Of a DNA stretch of 64,000 nucleotides, positions 26,080 through 35,350 are shown one piece after another. Under the pieces are notes generated by a model that was not told the DNA's origin, did not search any database, and saw nothing but the letters and a program-made list of their open reading frames with translations. The stretch spans positions 4,832-68,831 of the forward strand of contig NZ_CAXIQH010000002.1 of assembly GCF_964030975.1 (NCBI RefSeq), written 5' to 3'. Source of the DNA: Tisiphia sp964030975. GTDB taxonomy: Bacteria; Pseudomonadota; Alphaproteobacteria; Rickettsiales; Rickettsiaceae. Numbering within the stretch: the stretch's first letter is position 1; every line of letters starts with the position of its first letter. The position numbers were made by a program, and so were the translations under genes.

Positions 26080-27900
26080 ATGTCTGCTATTCGCAATATT
26101 GCCATTATCGCCCACGTTGATCATGGTAAAACCACTCTAGTTGATAATATGCTTAAGCAAAGTGGCACTTTCCGAGCAAACCAGGAAGTAGCAGAACGTG
26201 CTATGGATTCAAATGACCTGGAACGTGAACGTGGTATAACTATTCTAGCTAAATGTACCTCCCTTATGTGGAAAGATATCCGTATCAATATAGTTGACAC
26301 TCCTGGTCACGCTGATTTTGGTGGCGAGGTAGAACGCATTCTGACTATGGTAGATGGGGTCATATTACTAGTTGATTCTTCTGAAGGTACAATGCCTCAG
26401 ACCAAATTTGTGTTGTCAAAAGCTCTGAAACTTGGGTTAAAACCAATTGTTGTGATCAATAAAATTGACCGTCCTGATAGAAGAGTCAGTGAAGTGGTAG
26501 ATGAAGTATTTGAATTATTTATGGCATTAGAGGCAAATAATGAACAACTAGATTTTCCTATTATCTACGCTTCAGGACGTAGCGGTTGGGCATCGTGTCA
26601 CTTAGAAGATGAACAAAAAGACCTTGCCCCGCTTTTTGACTTGATAGTATCTCATGTGCCTATTCCTGTTGCTGATAGCGACGCTCCCTTTTCTATGCTT
26701 GTTACCACTAGAGAATATAACCCGTATTTTGGTCGCGTGCTTACCGGTCGTATCCATAGTGGCACAATTAAGACCAACCAAAATGTTAAAGTACTTAATT
26801 GTGATAATATGGCAACTGAAAATGCTCGAATAAGTAAAATACTCTCATTCCGGGGACTGGAACGTGTAGCTGTTGATATTGCATATGCTGGAGATATTAT
26901 TGCTATTGCTGGAATTCAGGACGCTACTGTAGCTGATACGATATGTGCCCCTGAAATAATCGTAGCACTGCCATCCTTACCTATAGACCCACCAACATTA
27001 TCTATGACCTTTGGAGTAAATGACTCTCCTCTTGCTGGACGAGAAGGCTCAAAGCTTACAGCAAGAGTTCTAGGTGATAGATTAATGCGAGAGATAGAAA
27101 GTAATGTAGCAATACATGTCAGCCAAACTGAAGAAAAAGATGCTTTTCAAGTTGCAGGTCGTGGTGAACTACAATTAGGCATATTAATTGAGACTATGCG
27201 GCGGGAAGGTTTTGAACTATCAATCAGTAGACCCCGAGTATTATTCAAAGAGGATGAACATGGTAAAAGATTAGAACCAATTGAAGAAATCCAAGTTGAT
27301 GTTGATGATGATTTTGTTGGGGTTGTTGTTAAATCACTTGCCCTACGTAAAGCAGAAATGACTGATATGCGTCCATCTGGTGGCGGTAAAACTAGAGTAA
27401 CATTTTTAGGACCATCACGCGGGCTTATTGGTTATCACGGTCAATTCCTAACCGAAACTCGGGGCACAGGTGTTATGAACCGTGTTTTCCATAGTTATGC
27501 TCCCTATAAAGGGGCTATTGAAGGAAGACGTAATGGAGTGTTAATTTCTAATGGGGATGGGGAAGCTGTTGCCTATGCTCTATGGAATCTTGAAGATCGT
27601 GGGAAAATGTTTATAAACCCTAATGAACTAGTATATCAGGGAATGATTATAGGGGAGCATAATCGGGATAATGATCTGGAAGTAAACCCTCTGAAAGCCA
27701 AGCAATTATCAAATGTCAGAGCTTCTGGTAAGGATGAAGCTATGCGTCTTATCCCACCAACCCTTATGACGTTAGAACAATCTATCAGCTATATCCAAAA
27801 TGATGAAAGGGTAGAAGTTACCCCTAAATCAATTAGACTTCGTAAGGCAATGTTAAATCCTAATGACCGGAAGAAATCAGACCGACGTAACGAGGAGTAG
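26080..27900 (+). CDS. typA: GTP-binding translation factor TypA/BipA
   Basis: A ribosome-associated translational GTPase. G motifs: AHVDHGKTTLVDN near 10, RGITILAK near 50, VDTPGHADFGGEVER near 73 and NKIDRPDRR near 127. Domain II and the EF-G-like domains III and V follow, and the TypA-specific C-terminal domain carries LVYQGMIIGEHNRDNDLEVN near 530. I chose ATG at 26080 with aagg seven bases upstream, not the TTG one codon earlier. The length is 606 aa, normal. Confidence 0.96.
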   Translation: MSAIRNIAIIAHVDHGKTTLVDNMLKQSGTFRANQEVAERAMDSNDLERERGITILAKCTSLMWKDIRINIVDTPGHADFGGEVERILTMVDGVILLVDSSEGTMPQTKFVLSKALKLGLKPIVVINKIDRPDRRVSEVVDEVFELFMALEANNEQLDFPIIYASGRSGWASCHLEDEQKDLAPLFDLIVSHVPIPVADSDAPFSMLVTTREYNPYFGRVLTGRIHSGTIKTNQNVKVLNCDNMATENARISKILSFRGLERVAVDIAYAGDIIAIAGIQDATVADTICAPEIIVALPSLPIDPPTLSMTFGVNDSPLAGREGSKLTARVLGDRLMREIESNVAIHVSQTEEKDAFQVAGRGELQLGILIETMRREGFELSISRPRVLFKEDEHGKRLEPIEEIQVDVDDDFVGVVVKSLALRKAEMTDMRPSGGGKTRVTFLGPSRGLIGYHGQFLTETRGTGVMNRVFHSYAPYKGAIEGRRNGVLISNGDGEAVAYALWNLEDRGKMFINPNELVYQGMIIGEHNRDNDLEVNPLKAKQLSNVRASGKDEAMRLIPPTLMTLEQSISYIQNDERVEVTPKSIRLRKAMLNPNDRKKSDRRNEE

Positions 27901-27950
27901 GTTGTTAACCTGAATGTAAATAATAAGCCATAGCTAACCCGATTAGTATT

Positions 27951-28050
27951 AGTCTAAAGATACAACATCTGCTATGTTTAAACAAAAAGGATGTCATTCC
28001 TGCGTAGGCAGGAATCTATAATATCTCAGGGCTTTTTGTCCACTATTTTA
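27951..28050. repeat. Left arm of a long inverted repeat around the IS cluster
   Basis: Reads tctaaagatacaacatctgc, then the cctgcgtaggcagg palindrome and ctttttgtccactattttag. It matches in inverse orientation 30796-30893, 2.8 kb away. The IS graveyard lies between the two arms. Confidence 0.75.
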
Positions 28051-28330
28051 GATCCCTGCTTTCGCAGGGATGACAAGCTTGGTACTGTGATTAGGTTATA
28101 AAAACTTTGTAAATCCATAAGGTTTTTGACAAAATAGGGTGAAAATCTTATGGGTTTTGATGTGATTTTTAACCGCAAACATGTATTACCTCTCATACCT
28201 ACAGCCTTTTTGACGGAGCGACTAAATAGGATTTTTGAAGGAATAGTGTACCTATTTCAAGAAAATCATGTTTATTCGTAGCAAAAAAGAGCCAAAATTA
28301 GGTCACTTTAGAAACCTTCACAAAGCCTAG
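28051..28330. repeat. Repeat block with a partial MITE M4
   Basis: 28224-28326 matches half of M4 (aataggatttttgaaggaat, then 'gaaaccttcacaaagc'), ending at ctag. The 130 bases before it (28093-28223) show no gene and no match to other repeats in the window. Confidence 0.6.
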
Positions 28331-28560
28331 TACTACAGTCGTAGTTTACAAATAATATAAAATGTATTAGAATGTATGGCATAGTTGAAGGAGGAGATGA
28401 GATAAGGAATGGATAACATCAAGATATGGCAAGAACTGGAAGGAATGATAGAAGAAGGTCAGAGTGGTTTAAGAGTAGGATGTAATGATTATAGAACTTT
28501 TAATAATATGTCACTGTATGTCAAAGCATTAATGAGTCACGGCGGTCTCATGAACAAAAG
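28331..28560 (+). mobile_element. IS701-type transposon, left end remnant
   Basis: Starts tactacagtcgtag directly after ctag, the inverse of the IS701-type right end at 62866 that is followed by ctag. A start codon at 28409 opens MDNIKIWQELEGMIEEGQSG, then the frame breaks after about 50 residues. Only the 5' end of the element survives. Confidence 0.6.
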
Positions 28561-28649
28561 GTAAAGAAATGTTAATAATAAAGTTTTTGCAAATAGTGGA
28601 GTAATATCGTAAGAATCTCTTAATAAAATAATTATTATTTGGAGATAGT
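28561..28649. other. Short spacer, nothing recognised
   Basis: No gene or known repeat is seen between the two transposon fragments. Confidence 0.4.
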
Positions 28650-28729
28650 GATGTTAAGAGAGAGAGAATTCGTCAAGAACTTTGCAGAACATTTTTGCGA
28701 TATTGAAGATCATAGACAAGAAAGTAAGA
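28650..28729 (+). pseudogene. Transposase N-terminal fragment (ISAs1-like?)
   Basis: An ATG preceded by ggagatagtg opens MLREREFVKNFAEHFCDIED followed by HRQESKI, where IS630 interrupts it. The pattern F..HF..IEDHR..SK resembles the start of ISAs1-family transposases. What lies on the other side of IS630 (30279 onward) does not obviously continue it. Confidence 0.45.
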
Positions 28730-28730
28730 T

Positions 28731-29449
28731 ATAGTGAAACCTATAGAATTAGGTGACAAAGAACATAGCAATAATTTCAAATAATTTGCTAGTTTCTGGA
28801 CAGAGCCAGTTTCTGTTACCTTATTTTTAATCCATCGTTTCATATTTGCCCAAAACTTCTCTATGGGATTTAAGTCTGGTGAATACGGAGGTAAAAAGAT
28901 AAGTTTGCAGCCAACTGATTCTATCAATTCCTTTGTCTTCTTTGATTTATGGAAACTAGCATTATCCATAACTACAACCTGTCCTGCTTTTAACTCTTTA
29001 ATTAAAAACTTCTCAACCCAATTATTAAATAACTCTGTATTGCAAGTTCCATTAAAAACAAAAGGGGCTATCGATTGATTGTTTACCAAACCAGCTACTA
29101 TATTAGTTCTTTGATACTGCTTCCCACTCTTCTTTCCAATCAGTATTTCTCCTGTTTTCCCCCAACCTTTATCCTGGCAAATACTCATATCTATACCACT
29201 TTCATCAATATGTACTATTTGTTCTTTAGCATATTTACTGATCTCTTCTAAATATTCAGATCGTTTCTCTGCACTCGCTTCCATATAGCTAAAGGTTTTT
29301 TTTATAACTAAATCCTAACTCTTTTAATATCCTACCAGTTTGGGATCTAGCAATCCCAAACTCTTTACCAATATCTTGTAACCTCATATTTGAATTATTT
29401 TCTACAAAATCTGCTAATTTTTGCTTATCAACTTTACTTTTAAAGCCTA
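28731..29449 (-). pseudogene. IS630 transposase, DDE part plus second helix-turn-helix
   Basis: From 29449 the frame reads GFKSKVDKQKLADFVENN and GKEFGIARSQTGRILKELGF, then a run of eight A's (around 29297-29304) where a -1 shift is needed to reach KTFSYMEASAEKR. The catalytic core follows: D in VHIDESGID, D in VVMDNASFHKSKKT and E in YSPDLNPIEKFWANMKRW, the DDE signature of IS630/Tc1. The frame has no stop before the element's end and runs out into flanking DNA. The N-terminal piece lies at 30058-30240 (SEDLRKKVINYVARGN, HKNTISRWNVRKRKEG). Confidence 0.82.
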
Positions 29450-29451
29450 AT

Positions 29452-30057
29452 AGACTTCCTGCATAAATATTTATTAAGTTTCAAAATTACAAATTCCTGC
29501 TATTAAATTTACTCTTAAAGCAAATCTTTTTCTTCTATTTCTGTAACGATCGGCAATAATTTTAAAACGTTTTATTCGTCCAATAATATGTTCGCAAGTA
29601 ACCCTTTGTGACGCTATATTTTGATTATTCTTTTTATCTTCGTTTGTTAAAGGTTTCTTCTTACTTTTCTTTTTAGGCAAAAAACTATTACTGTGAAGCT
29701 TCTTCATACCTTGATAACCTGAATCTCCTAGAAGACTAACTTCAGGGTGAATCAAAATTTTTGATTCTTTAAACAACTTAAAATCATGCTTTTTACCATT
29801 GGCAAAATTTGTACATATAATCTTCTTACTTTTTTTATCTATAGTGAAACCTATTGAATTAGGTGATACAAACTTTGTGTCATACCTGCGAAAGCAGGTA
29901 TCTAGATTCCCGCCTTCGCGGGAATGACAACTTACAATCGTTATGTTCTTTATCACCTAATCCTATGAGCATAACTATATCCATTACCATAATTTTTCTA
30001 ACAACAGACTTTTAAATCAATTATTTTATTCCTGCAACTTATTTATGCAGGAAGTCT
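29452..30057 (-). mobile_element. IS5-like element, internally deleted, inside IS630
   Basis: Perfect terminal repeats agacttcctgcataaata and a 3-base duplication aat (29449-29451 and 30058-30060). Removing it joins the IS630 frame exactly (KARL then GFK). The minus strand encodes an IS5/IS1031-type C-terminal half: IICTNFANGKKHDFKLFKES, LLGDSGYQGMKKLHSN, CEHIIGRIKRFKIIADRYRN. The N-terminal half is missing; apart from the M1 insert the element is only about 466 bp. Confidence 0.8.
29840..29979. repeat. MITE M1 copy 4 (140 bp), inside the IS5-like element
   Basis: Complete copy with TA borders. It splits the 5' part of what is left of the IS5-like transposase, so it came after the IS5-like insertion. 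Confidence 0.9.
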
Positions 30058-30278
30058 AATCTAGCTTTCGCCAATATCGTTCCTTCCTTTCTCTTCCTTA
30101 CATTCCAACGGCTAATTGTATTTTTATGTATATCAAATATCTTGGCAGCACTTCTTTGACTGTTACCTCTTGCTACATAATTTATTACTTTTTTTCTTAA
30201 ATCTTCACTATATGGACTTTTGATATTTCCTCTTTTTTATATCATATAATTTCACCTAATTCTATAGGTTTCACTATA

Positions 30279-30600
30279 CCAATGGCAGCGAGTATGTCGC
30301 AAATTAGTGCAGTTGGCAGGAAGGATAATTTATGTCAATTAAGCAAAAGAATGGCAATTAGTAAATACTGCGAGTAAGTTAGTAACAATAAAGAGAACGA
30401 AAGTAAAAGAGTTAATGAAATAAGTATTCTGAACAAAATCCGCAATTATGTCGAGGCTCTAGAAGCCGTAAGAATGAGAGGTTACTCAAGGATATTTAGA
30501 AGAATACAGAAACCATTATGGCACTCGATGCCGAATATATGACCGCTTCCTTTGTGGCTCTATTTTTTATTTTCTTTATTGACAAATTCACTCGTCCATA
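30279..30600. other. Decayed spacer, no gene recognised
   Basis: Short frames exist but none resembles a protein I know. It probably contains transposon debris flanking the IS630 element. Confidence 0.4.
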
Positions 30601-30795
30601 TATAGTGAAACCTATTGAATTAGGTGATACAAACTTTGTGTCATACCTGCGAAAGCAGGTATCTAGATTCCCGCCTTCGCGGGAATGACATCTTACAATC
30701 GTTATGTTCTTTATCACCTAATCCTATAGGCATAACTATATGACAACTTACAATCGTTATGTTCTTTATCATCTAATCCTATGGGCATAACTATA
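30601..30795. repeat. MITE M1 copy 5 plus a 55-bp partial copy
   Basis: 30601-30740 is a full M1. Directly after it, 30741-30795 repeats the last part of M1 (from tgacaacttacaatcg to ggcataactata with one change), so one M1 seems to have inserted in or recombined with another. Confidence 0.85.
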
Positions 30796-30893
30796 TCTAA
30801 AATAGTGGACAAAAAGCCCTGAGATATTATAGATTCCTGCCTACGCAGGAATGATCCTTTTTGTTTAAACATAGCAGATGTTGTATCTTTAGA
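30796..30893. repeat. Right arm of the long inverted repeat around the IS cluster
   Basis: Reads ctaaaatagtggacaaaaag, the cctgcctacgcagg palindrome and gcagatgttgtatctttaga. It is the inverse of 27951-28050 with a few differences. Confidence 0.75.
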
Positions 30894-30997
30894 CTTTTGA
30901 CGGGGGACTTAATAATGCAAGTGATTTTTATTATTTGTTAGCAACTAATTTCGTGGGGTTATATCATCTCGCAATGACATAACCTGCTATAGGAGTA

Positions 30998-32524
30998 TCA
31001 TTTCTCTTTAAATGCTCTGAACATAGTATCAGTAATAGGATCAAGTAAATATCTTAGAAGAGTCCTTGTACCAGTAACAATTTGTACTTCTGCCTGCATG
31101 CCAGGATGCAGTTCTAATTTTCTAGCTTTTGCAATCTTATTAAACTCATCCATATCAATCTCAATTATAGCAGTGTAAAAAGTCTCTGTACCTTGTTGCA
31201 TTTGGTTTCTGTCTTGTACAGTATCAGGAGATATTCTAACTACTTTACCAGTAAATAATGGTGTTGTTCTAGATTTAAAAGCACTGAAGCGAATTTTTGC
31301 TAACAAACCTTCATGCACAGAATCTATGTTCTTCTGTGGAACTCTTGCCTCTATTATCAGAGTTTCATTAGTTGGAGAAATCTCTATAATCGGAGTGCCT
31401 GGAGCAATTACCCCGCCTATTGTATGAAAATTCAATACATTTATAATACCATCAACTGGAGATTTAACAACTGTACGACTCAAGGAGTCTTTATAAGCAT
31501 TAAACTGCTCTCTTAGATGAGCTACTTGCCCTTGAGCATCTTTTAGTTCAGTCAGAGTTTTTTCTGTATATTTGTTCTGTAAGTTAATAATACTAATCTC
31601 ACTTTCTATGATCGCATGCTTAGTACCGGCAATTTCAGTTTCTGTCATAGCTATTTCACTTTTGAAATTGGCTTCCTTAGCTTCAATTTCCAATAAAGCC
31701 GCTTTATTAGAAAAACCTTTTTCATGTAATGTATGTATCGCTTTTAAACGATCCCTAACAACTTCTAGGCTTTTTACATTGGCAATCTTTCTAGCTTGCA
31801 TACCTTCAATTTTTTTATTTAATTGCTCAATCCTCTGGTGCAAAGCATTTGTTTCACTTTTATACACTTCTTTTTTGGAGTAAAATAAGCTTTCTTGAGT
31901 ATGTATAACCCTTGCTACTTCAGGTAGATTTGTGGCTTCTGTTAATAATTCTGGAAATTCAATTTTGTCTTGATTATCTCTCTCAGCAATCAAACGACTT
32001 TCTGCTGCTAAAGCATGCCTATATTGGCTTAAAGTAATTTCGTACTGCGATTTAATTTTTGTATCTTCCAACTCTATTAATTTATCACCCGTCTTAATTT
32101 GATCGCCTTGTTTAACAAAAATATTAGCTATAATTCCACCCTCCTGGTGGTTAATTACCTGCTTATTACTATATGTTACCACAACGCCTGATGCTACAGC
32201 GGCACTATCAAGAGGAGCTAGACTTCCCCATACTCCTCCAACTAATACAAAAAAGATTATTATATATACTCCAAAGAGAATTGGAGCTCTAGCAGTTTGC
32301 ACTACATCATTGCGATCAACATCATTATTTTTGGTAACAAAATTGATGAAACGATCAAGATAATATAGTGTATTTTGAATTGCCTTAGAAATAGTTACTA
32401 CCATTTTTTGTGATAGAACACTTCCCTTTGTTTTCTTGGTGTGTATCAAATCATTTTGTAGCGATAAGAGCTGTTTAAGTTGCTCTGCTGTAAATGCTGG
32501 CTTATTAGTTGACTTTTCTTCCAT
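30998..32524 (-). CDS. Type I secretion membrane fusion protein (HlyD/PrtE/AprE family)
   Basis: The periplasmic adaptor that links the inner-membrane ABC transporter to an outer-membrane channel. One membrane segment lies near residues 83-105 (LFGVYIIIFFVLVGGVWG), then a lipoyl-like half (INHQEGGIIANIFVKQGDQI), a long coiled coil (about 165-340) and the second lipoyl/beta-barrel half (SPVDGIINVLNFHTIGGVI near 355). It ends in the family's RYLLDPITDTMFRAFKEK tail. It follows the ABC gene by 12 bases, so they form an operon. The exported substrate is not in this window. Confidence 0.92.
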   Translation of the reverse strand: MEEKSTNKPAFTAEQLKQLLSLQNDLIHTKKTKGSVLSQKMVVTISKAIQNTLYYLDRFINFVTKNNDVDRNDVVQTARAPILFGVYIIIFFVLVGGVWGSLAPLDSAAVASGVVVTYSNKQVINHQEGGIIANIFVKQGDQIKTGDKLIELEDTKIKSQYEITLSQYRHALAAESRLIAERDNQDKIEFPELLTEATNLPEVARVIHTQESLFYSKKEVYKSETNALHQRIEQLNKKIEGMQARKIANVKSLEVVRDRLKAIHTLHEKGFSNKAALLEIEAKEANFKSEIAMTETEIAGTKHAIIESEISIINLQNKYTEKTLTELKDAQGQVAHLREQFNAYKDSLSRTVVKSPVDGIINVLNFHTIGGVIAPGTPIIEISPTNETLIIEARVPQKNIDSVHEGLLAKIRFSAFKSRTTPLFTGKVVRISPDTVQDRNQMQQGTETFYTAIIEIDMDEFNKIAKARKLELHPGMQAEVQIVTGTRTLLRYLLDPITDTMFRAFKEK

Positions 32525-32536
32525 ATATTTAAAATT

Positions 32537-34294
32537 TTATTCGTTAATGTGAATTGCACCATTTTGCAACAGTTTAACTCGATTTTGCAGTTCTTCTTGA
32601 GTACCATAAAGAGCTACTGCCCCATCTTGTAATACCAAGATTTTATCTACCACCGATAATACAGATGGTCTATGAGAGATAACCACTACAGCAATACCTC
32701 TAGATTTTGCCTGCTTTAAAGAATTTGATAGGGCTATTTCACCCGCCTCATCAAGATTAGCATTAGGTTCATCTAAGATAATTAATTTAGGATTACCATA
32801 AAATGCTCTAGCAAGACCAACACGTTGTTTTTGTCCACCAGAGAGGTTAGAGCCAGCTGTTCCAATATCCGAATCGTAACCATCTGGTAGTCTTAAGACC
32901 ATTTCGTGAGCTCCAGCAATTTTAGCCGCCTCAATTACTTTTTCTGGATCAGCATTTTCAGCCATCCTAGCTATATTCTGTTTTATACTACCGCTAAATA
33001 ATTCTATCCCTTGCGGTAAATATCCTACATGCTTACCAAAACTTTCTCTATTCCAGGAATAAACTTCACCGCTATCAAGTCTAACAGTTCCTGACGATGC
33101 TTTCCATACCCCGACTAGTACTTTAGCTAAAGTTGACTTACCTGCAGCAGAAGGTCCTATAATTGCTAATATTTCACCAGGCTGAACGGCAAAGGACACC
33201 CCCTTTAAAATATATCTCGGTACTGGAGGCTGTGGCATATGTGGAGGGACTGGAAGTGAATAATAAATATTTTCTACAGTTAAATGTCCTTCAACATTTG
33301 GAATTGGCATTGCTTCTTCTCTTGATTTATACGAAGCAAATAACTGATTAATATTTTTATAAGATTTTAGGGCACTACTCATACTTTTCCATAACTCAAT
33401 AGCATTATCGAAAGGTGCCAGGGCTCTGCCCACTATAATAGAGCTCATAATCATACCGCCAGTAGTCATCTCTCTTCCTGAAGTATTAACAACAACATAA
33501 GCCCCAATACCAGTTACAAGCATCTGCATAATATTACGAATAAATCTAGAGAAATTAGAGATTGCACCATTACGGTAGCTAGCAATTGATTGCTTCTCCA
33601 AAGCAGCAATATTAAATTGGTGCCAATTTGCCGTAACGTTTTTCATCATGCCCATAGCTTCTACAACTTCTGAATTCCTATTGGCAATGTCAGCTTGAGT
33701 CATACCCTTTATGGAGAATTCAGTAGCTTCACCAAGAGTTCTGTTAGTTGCAGCAGCATTAAAAAAAGCTGTAGATACGATAATAATAGCACCAGCTAAT
33801 GTTAGAATTCCAATATATGGATGAATTAAGAAAATTACTATTATATAGACAACGCTCCAAGGAGCATCAAATAAAGTATTAATACCAGTACTAGTTACAA
33901 AAGTTTTTATTGTTTGGAAATCACGAAGTAATTGACTAGCACCAGTATTAGTACGGGTTGCAGCAGCTGAAATAGAGTGACCAAAAATTACAGGGGCAAC
34001 TGTTTTGTCTAACCATTCACCAACTTTAATTAAGGTGAATGATCTAGCAATTTGTAATAATCCGTAAATAAAATAGATTGTGCCAATAATAATAGACAAC
34101 CACATTAATGTCCATGTGTTACCACTTCCTATAACTCTATCGAGAACCTGTAAGGAATAAAGAGGTGTTATCAACATTAATAAGTTAATAACGAACGCGA
34201 AGCTAAAAACTACCCAAAAAGCAATCTTGCACTTCTCAAGAGCACTATTTAGAGGGTTTGCTACTTGAGCTACTAATGCACTATTATTTTTCAT
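32537..34294 (-). CDS. Type I secretion ABC transporter (PrtD/AprD family)
   Basis: A 585-aa half-transporter. The membrane domain spans residues 20-300 with about six segments; the ATPase has Walker A GPSAAGKSTLAKVL near 372, signature LSGGQKQRVGLARAF near 475, Walker B KLIILDEPNANLDE near 497 and the H-loop in VVVISHRPSVL. There is no N-terminal C39 peptidase domain, which fits secretion of proteins with C-terminal signals. It is the first gene of a two-gene operon with the HlyD-type protein. Confidence 0.93.
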   Translation of the reverse strand: MKNNSALVAQVANPLNSALEKCKIAFWVVFSFAFVINLLMLITPLYSLQVLDRVIGSGNTWTLMWLSIIIGTIYFIYGLLQIARSFTLIKVGEWLDKTVAPVIFGHSISAAATRTNTGASQLLRDFQTIKTFVTSTGINTLFDAPWSVVYIIVIFLIHPYIGILTLAGAIIIVSTAFFNAAATNRTLGEATEFSIKGMTQADIANRNSEVVEAMGMMKNVTANWHQFNIAALEKQSIASYRNGAISNFSRFIRNIMQMLVTGIGAYVVVNTSGREMTTGGMIMSSIIVGRALAPFDNAIELWKSMSSALKSYKNINQLFASYKSREEAMPIPNVEGHLTVENIYYSLPVPPHMPQPPVPRYILKGVSFAVQPGEILAIIGPSAAGKSTLAKVLVGVWKASSGTVRLDSGEVYSWNRESFGKHVGYLPQGIELFSGSIKQNIARMAENADPEKVIEAAKIAGAHEMVLRLPDGYDSDIGTAGSNLSGGQKQRVGLARAFYGNPKLIILDEPNANLDEAGEIALSNSLKQAKSRGIAVVVISHRPSVLSVVDKILVLQDGAVALYGTQEELQNRVKLLQNGAIHINE

Positions 34295-34631
34295 ATTACC
34301 ATTATTATATCAACATTATTTTACTATATAGTTAGTAAAAATTATATTACTTGCAATATTTTCTAAGTCCGAAATTATACATGCAATAAATATATATATC
34401 AACTTCTTTATTAGATTCAGAGCCAAACAATAATGTAAATGCCCATTTTTATCTAAGAAAGCTTGTACTTTAAAACAATAAAAACAGCCCTATACTTTAC
34501 TAAATACGACGATACTAAGTAGCTAATATATCAATTTTTTCAAGGATTTCAACTAATCTCGGTACATAAATTAAAAAATTACCTAGAAAAATAGCTTGAA
34601 AGTCTAGGTTCACAGCACCTAGGGTATATTA
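34295..34631. other. AT-rich spacer, nothing recognised
   Basis: The 337 bases upstream of the ABC transporter gene hold no credible ORF. They should include its promoter, on the minus strand, but I see no clear -35/-10 pair. Confidence 0.45.
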
Positions 34632-34771
34632 TATAGTTATGCTCATAGGATTAGGTGATAAAGAACATAACGATTGTAAGTTGTCATTCCCGCGAAGGCG
34701 GGAATCTAGATACCTGTTTTCGCAGGTATGACACAAAGTTTGTATCACCTAATTCAATAGGTTTCACTATA
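34632..34771. repeat. MITE M1 copy 6 (140 bp)
   Basis: Complete copy. Its last bases provide the stop codon of yidD, which overlaps the element by a few bases. Confidence 0.9.
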
Positions 34772-35021
34772 GATTTCTACCTTTGTGTGGAGAAAAATCA
34801 TCTATAGGTACAGGGTCACACCCACCTTGACAGAAAGGATTACACCTGATTATTCTCTTAATAAATAACCATAATCCTTTAATATTACCATGTATCATTA
34901 TTGCTGACTTAGCATATTCTGAACATGACGGATAAAAACGGCAATTGACTCCAAGTAGGGGAGAGACGAAAAATTGATAAAACCAGATCAATATAAGTAA
35001 TAAATTAAAGCGACGTTTCAT
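34767..35021 (-). CDS. yidD: Membrane protein insertion efficiency factor YidD
   Basis: A small membrane-associated protein (84 aa) that helps YidC. The family's core is clear: LILIWFYQFFVSPLLGVNCR then FYPSCSEYAKSAI, and KRIIRCNPFCQGGCDPVP with its conserved cysteines. After the core the tail is IDDFSPHKGRNL, and the TAG stop lies in the end of M1, so the original C-terminus may have been different. The conserved part is complete, and I expect it to function. Confidence 0.93.
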   Translation of the reverse strand: MKRRFNLLLILIWFYQFFVSPLLGVNCRFYPSCSEYAKSAIMIHGNIKGLWLFIKRIIRCNPFCQGGCDPVPIDDFSPHKGRNL

Positions 35022-35049
35022 TTTGAGTATGTTTACCTATAAAATATGT

Positions 35050-35350
35050 TATAGCTAATCCGTTAAAGTTCTAGGCTCTGTGAAGGTTTCTAAAGTGACC
35101 TAATTTTGGCTCTTTTTTGCTACGAATAAACATGATTTTCTTGAAATAGGTACACTATTCCTTCAAAAATCCTATTTATTCTCACTAAAAAATAGCTCAA
35201 AATATAGAGCAATTAGAAACCTTCACAGAGCCTAGGAATTGACGTGTTCTTTGAGTTAAACCAAGACGTTCTTTTAGCTTTATTTTAGATACCCGCCGCA
35301 GCTAGGGATGACAAACATTATCCGGCTAAAACCTTTTCAGGTTAGCTATA
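35050..35350. repeat. Palindromic repeat M5 carrying M4
   Basis: Bounded by tatagctaatccgtta and the inverse caggttagctata. M4 (35075-35231) is inserted near its left end. The rest contains 'gatacccgccgcagctagggatgac', a decayed palindrome. Lies upstream of yidD. Confidence 0.7.
35075..35231. repeat. MITE M4, full copy (157 bp)
   Basis: Terminal inverted repeats gctctgtgaaggtttcta on both sides, flanked by ctag on each side (35071-35074 and 35232-35235). A 171-bp relative lies at 54606-54776 and a partial copy at 28224-28326. The interior is a long hairpin with cctatttcaagaaaatcatg on one side. Confidence 0.82.

Larger units (their letters stand above)
28730..30278 (-). mobile_element. IS630-family element, interrupted and decayed
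   Basis: Both ends read tatagtgaaacctatagaat inward, with TA at each border. Its transposase is encoded on the minus strand. An IS5-like element (29452-30057) interrupts the N-terminal part, and that element in turn carries an M1 MITE. Without the insert the IS630 would be about 940 bp. Its terminal repeats are nearly the same as those of M1, making it the likely source of the enzyme that moved M1. Confidence 0.88.
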
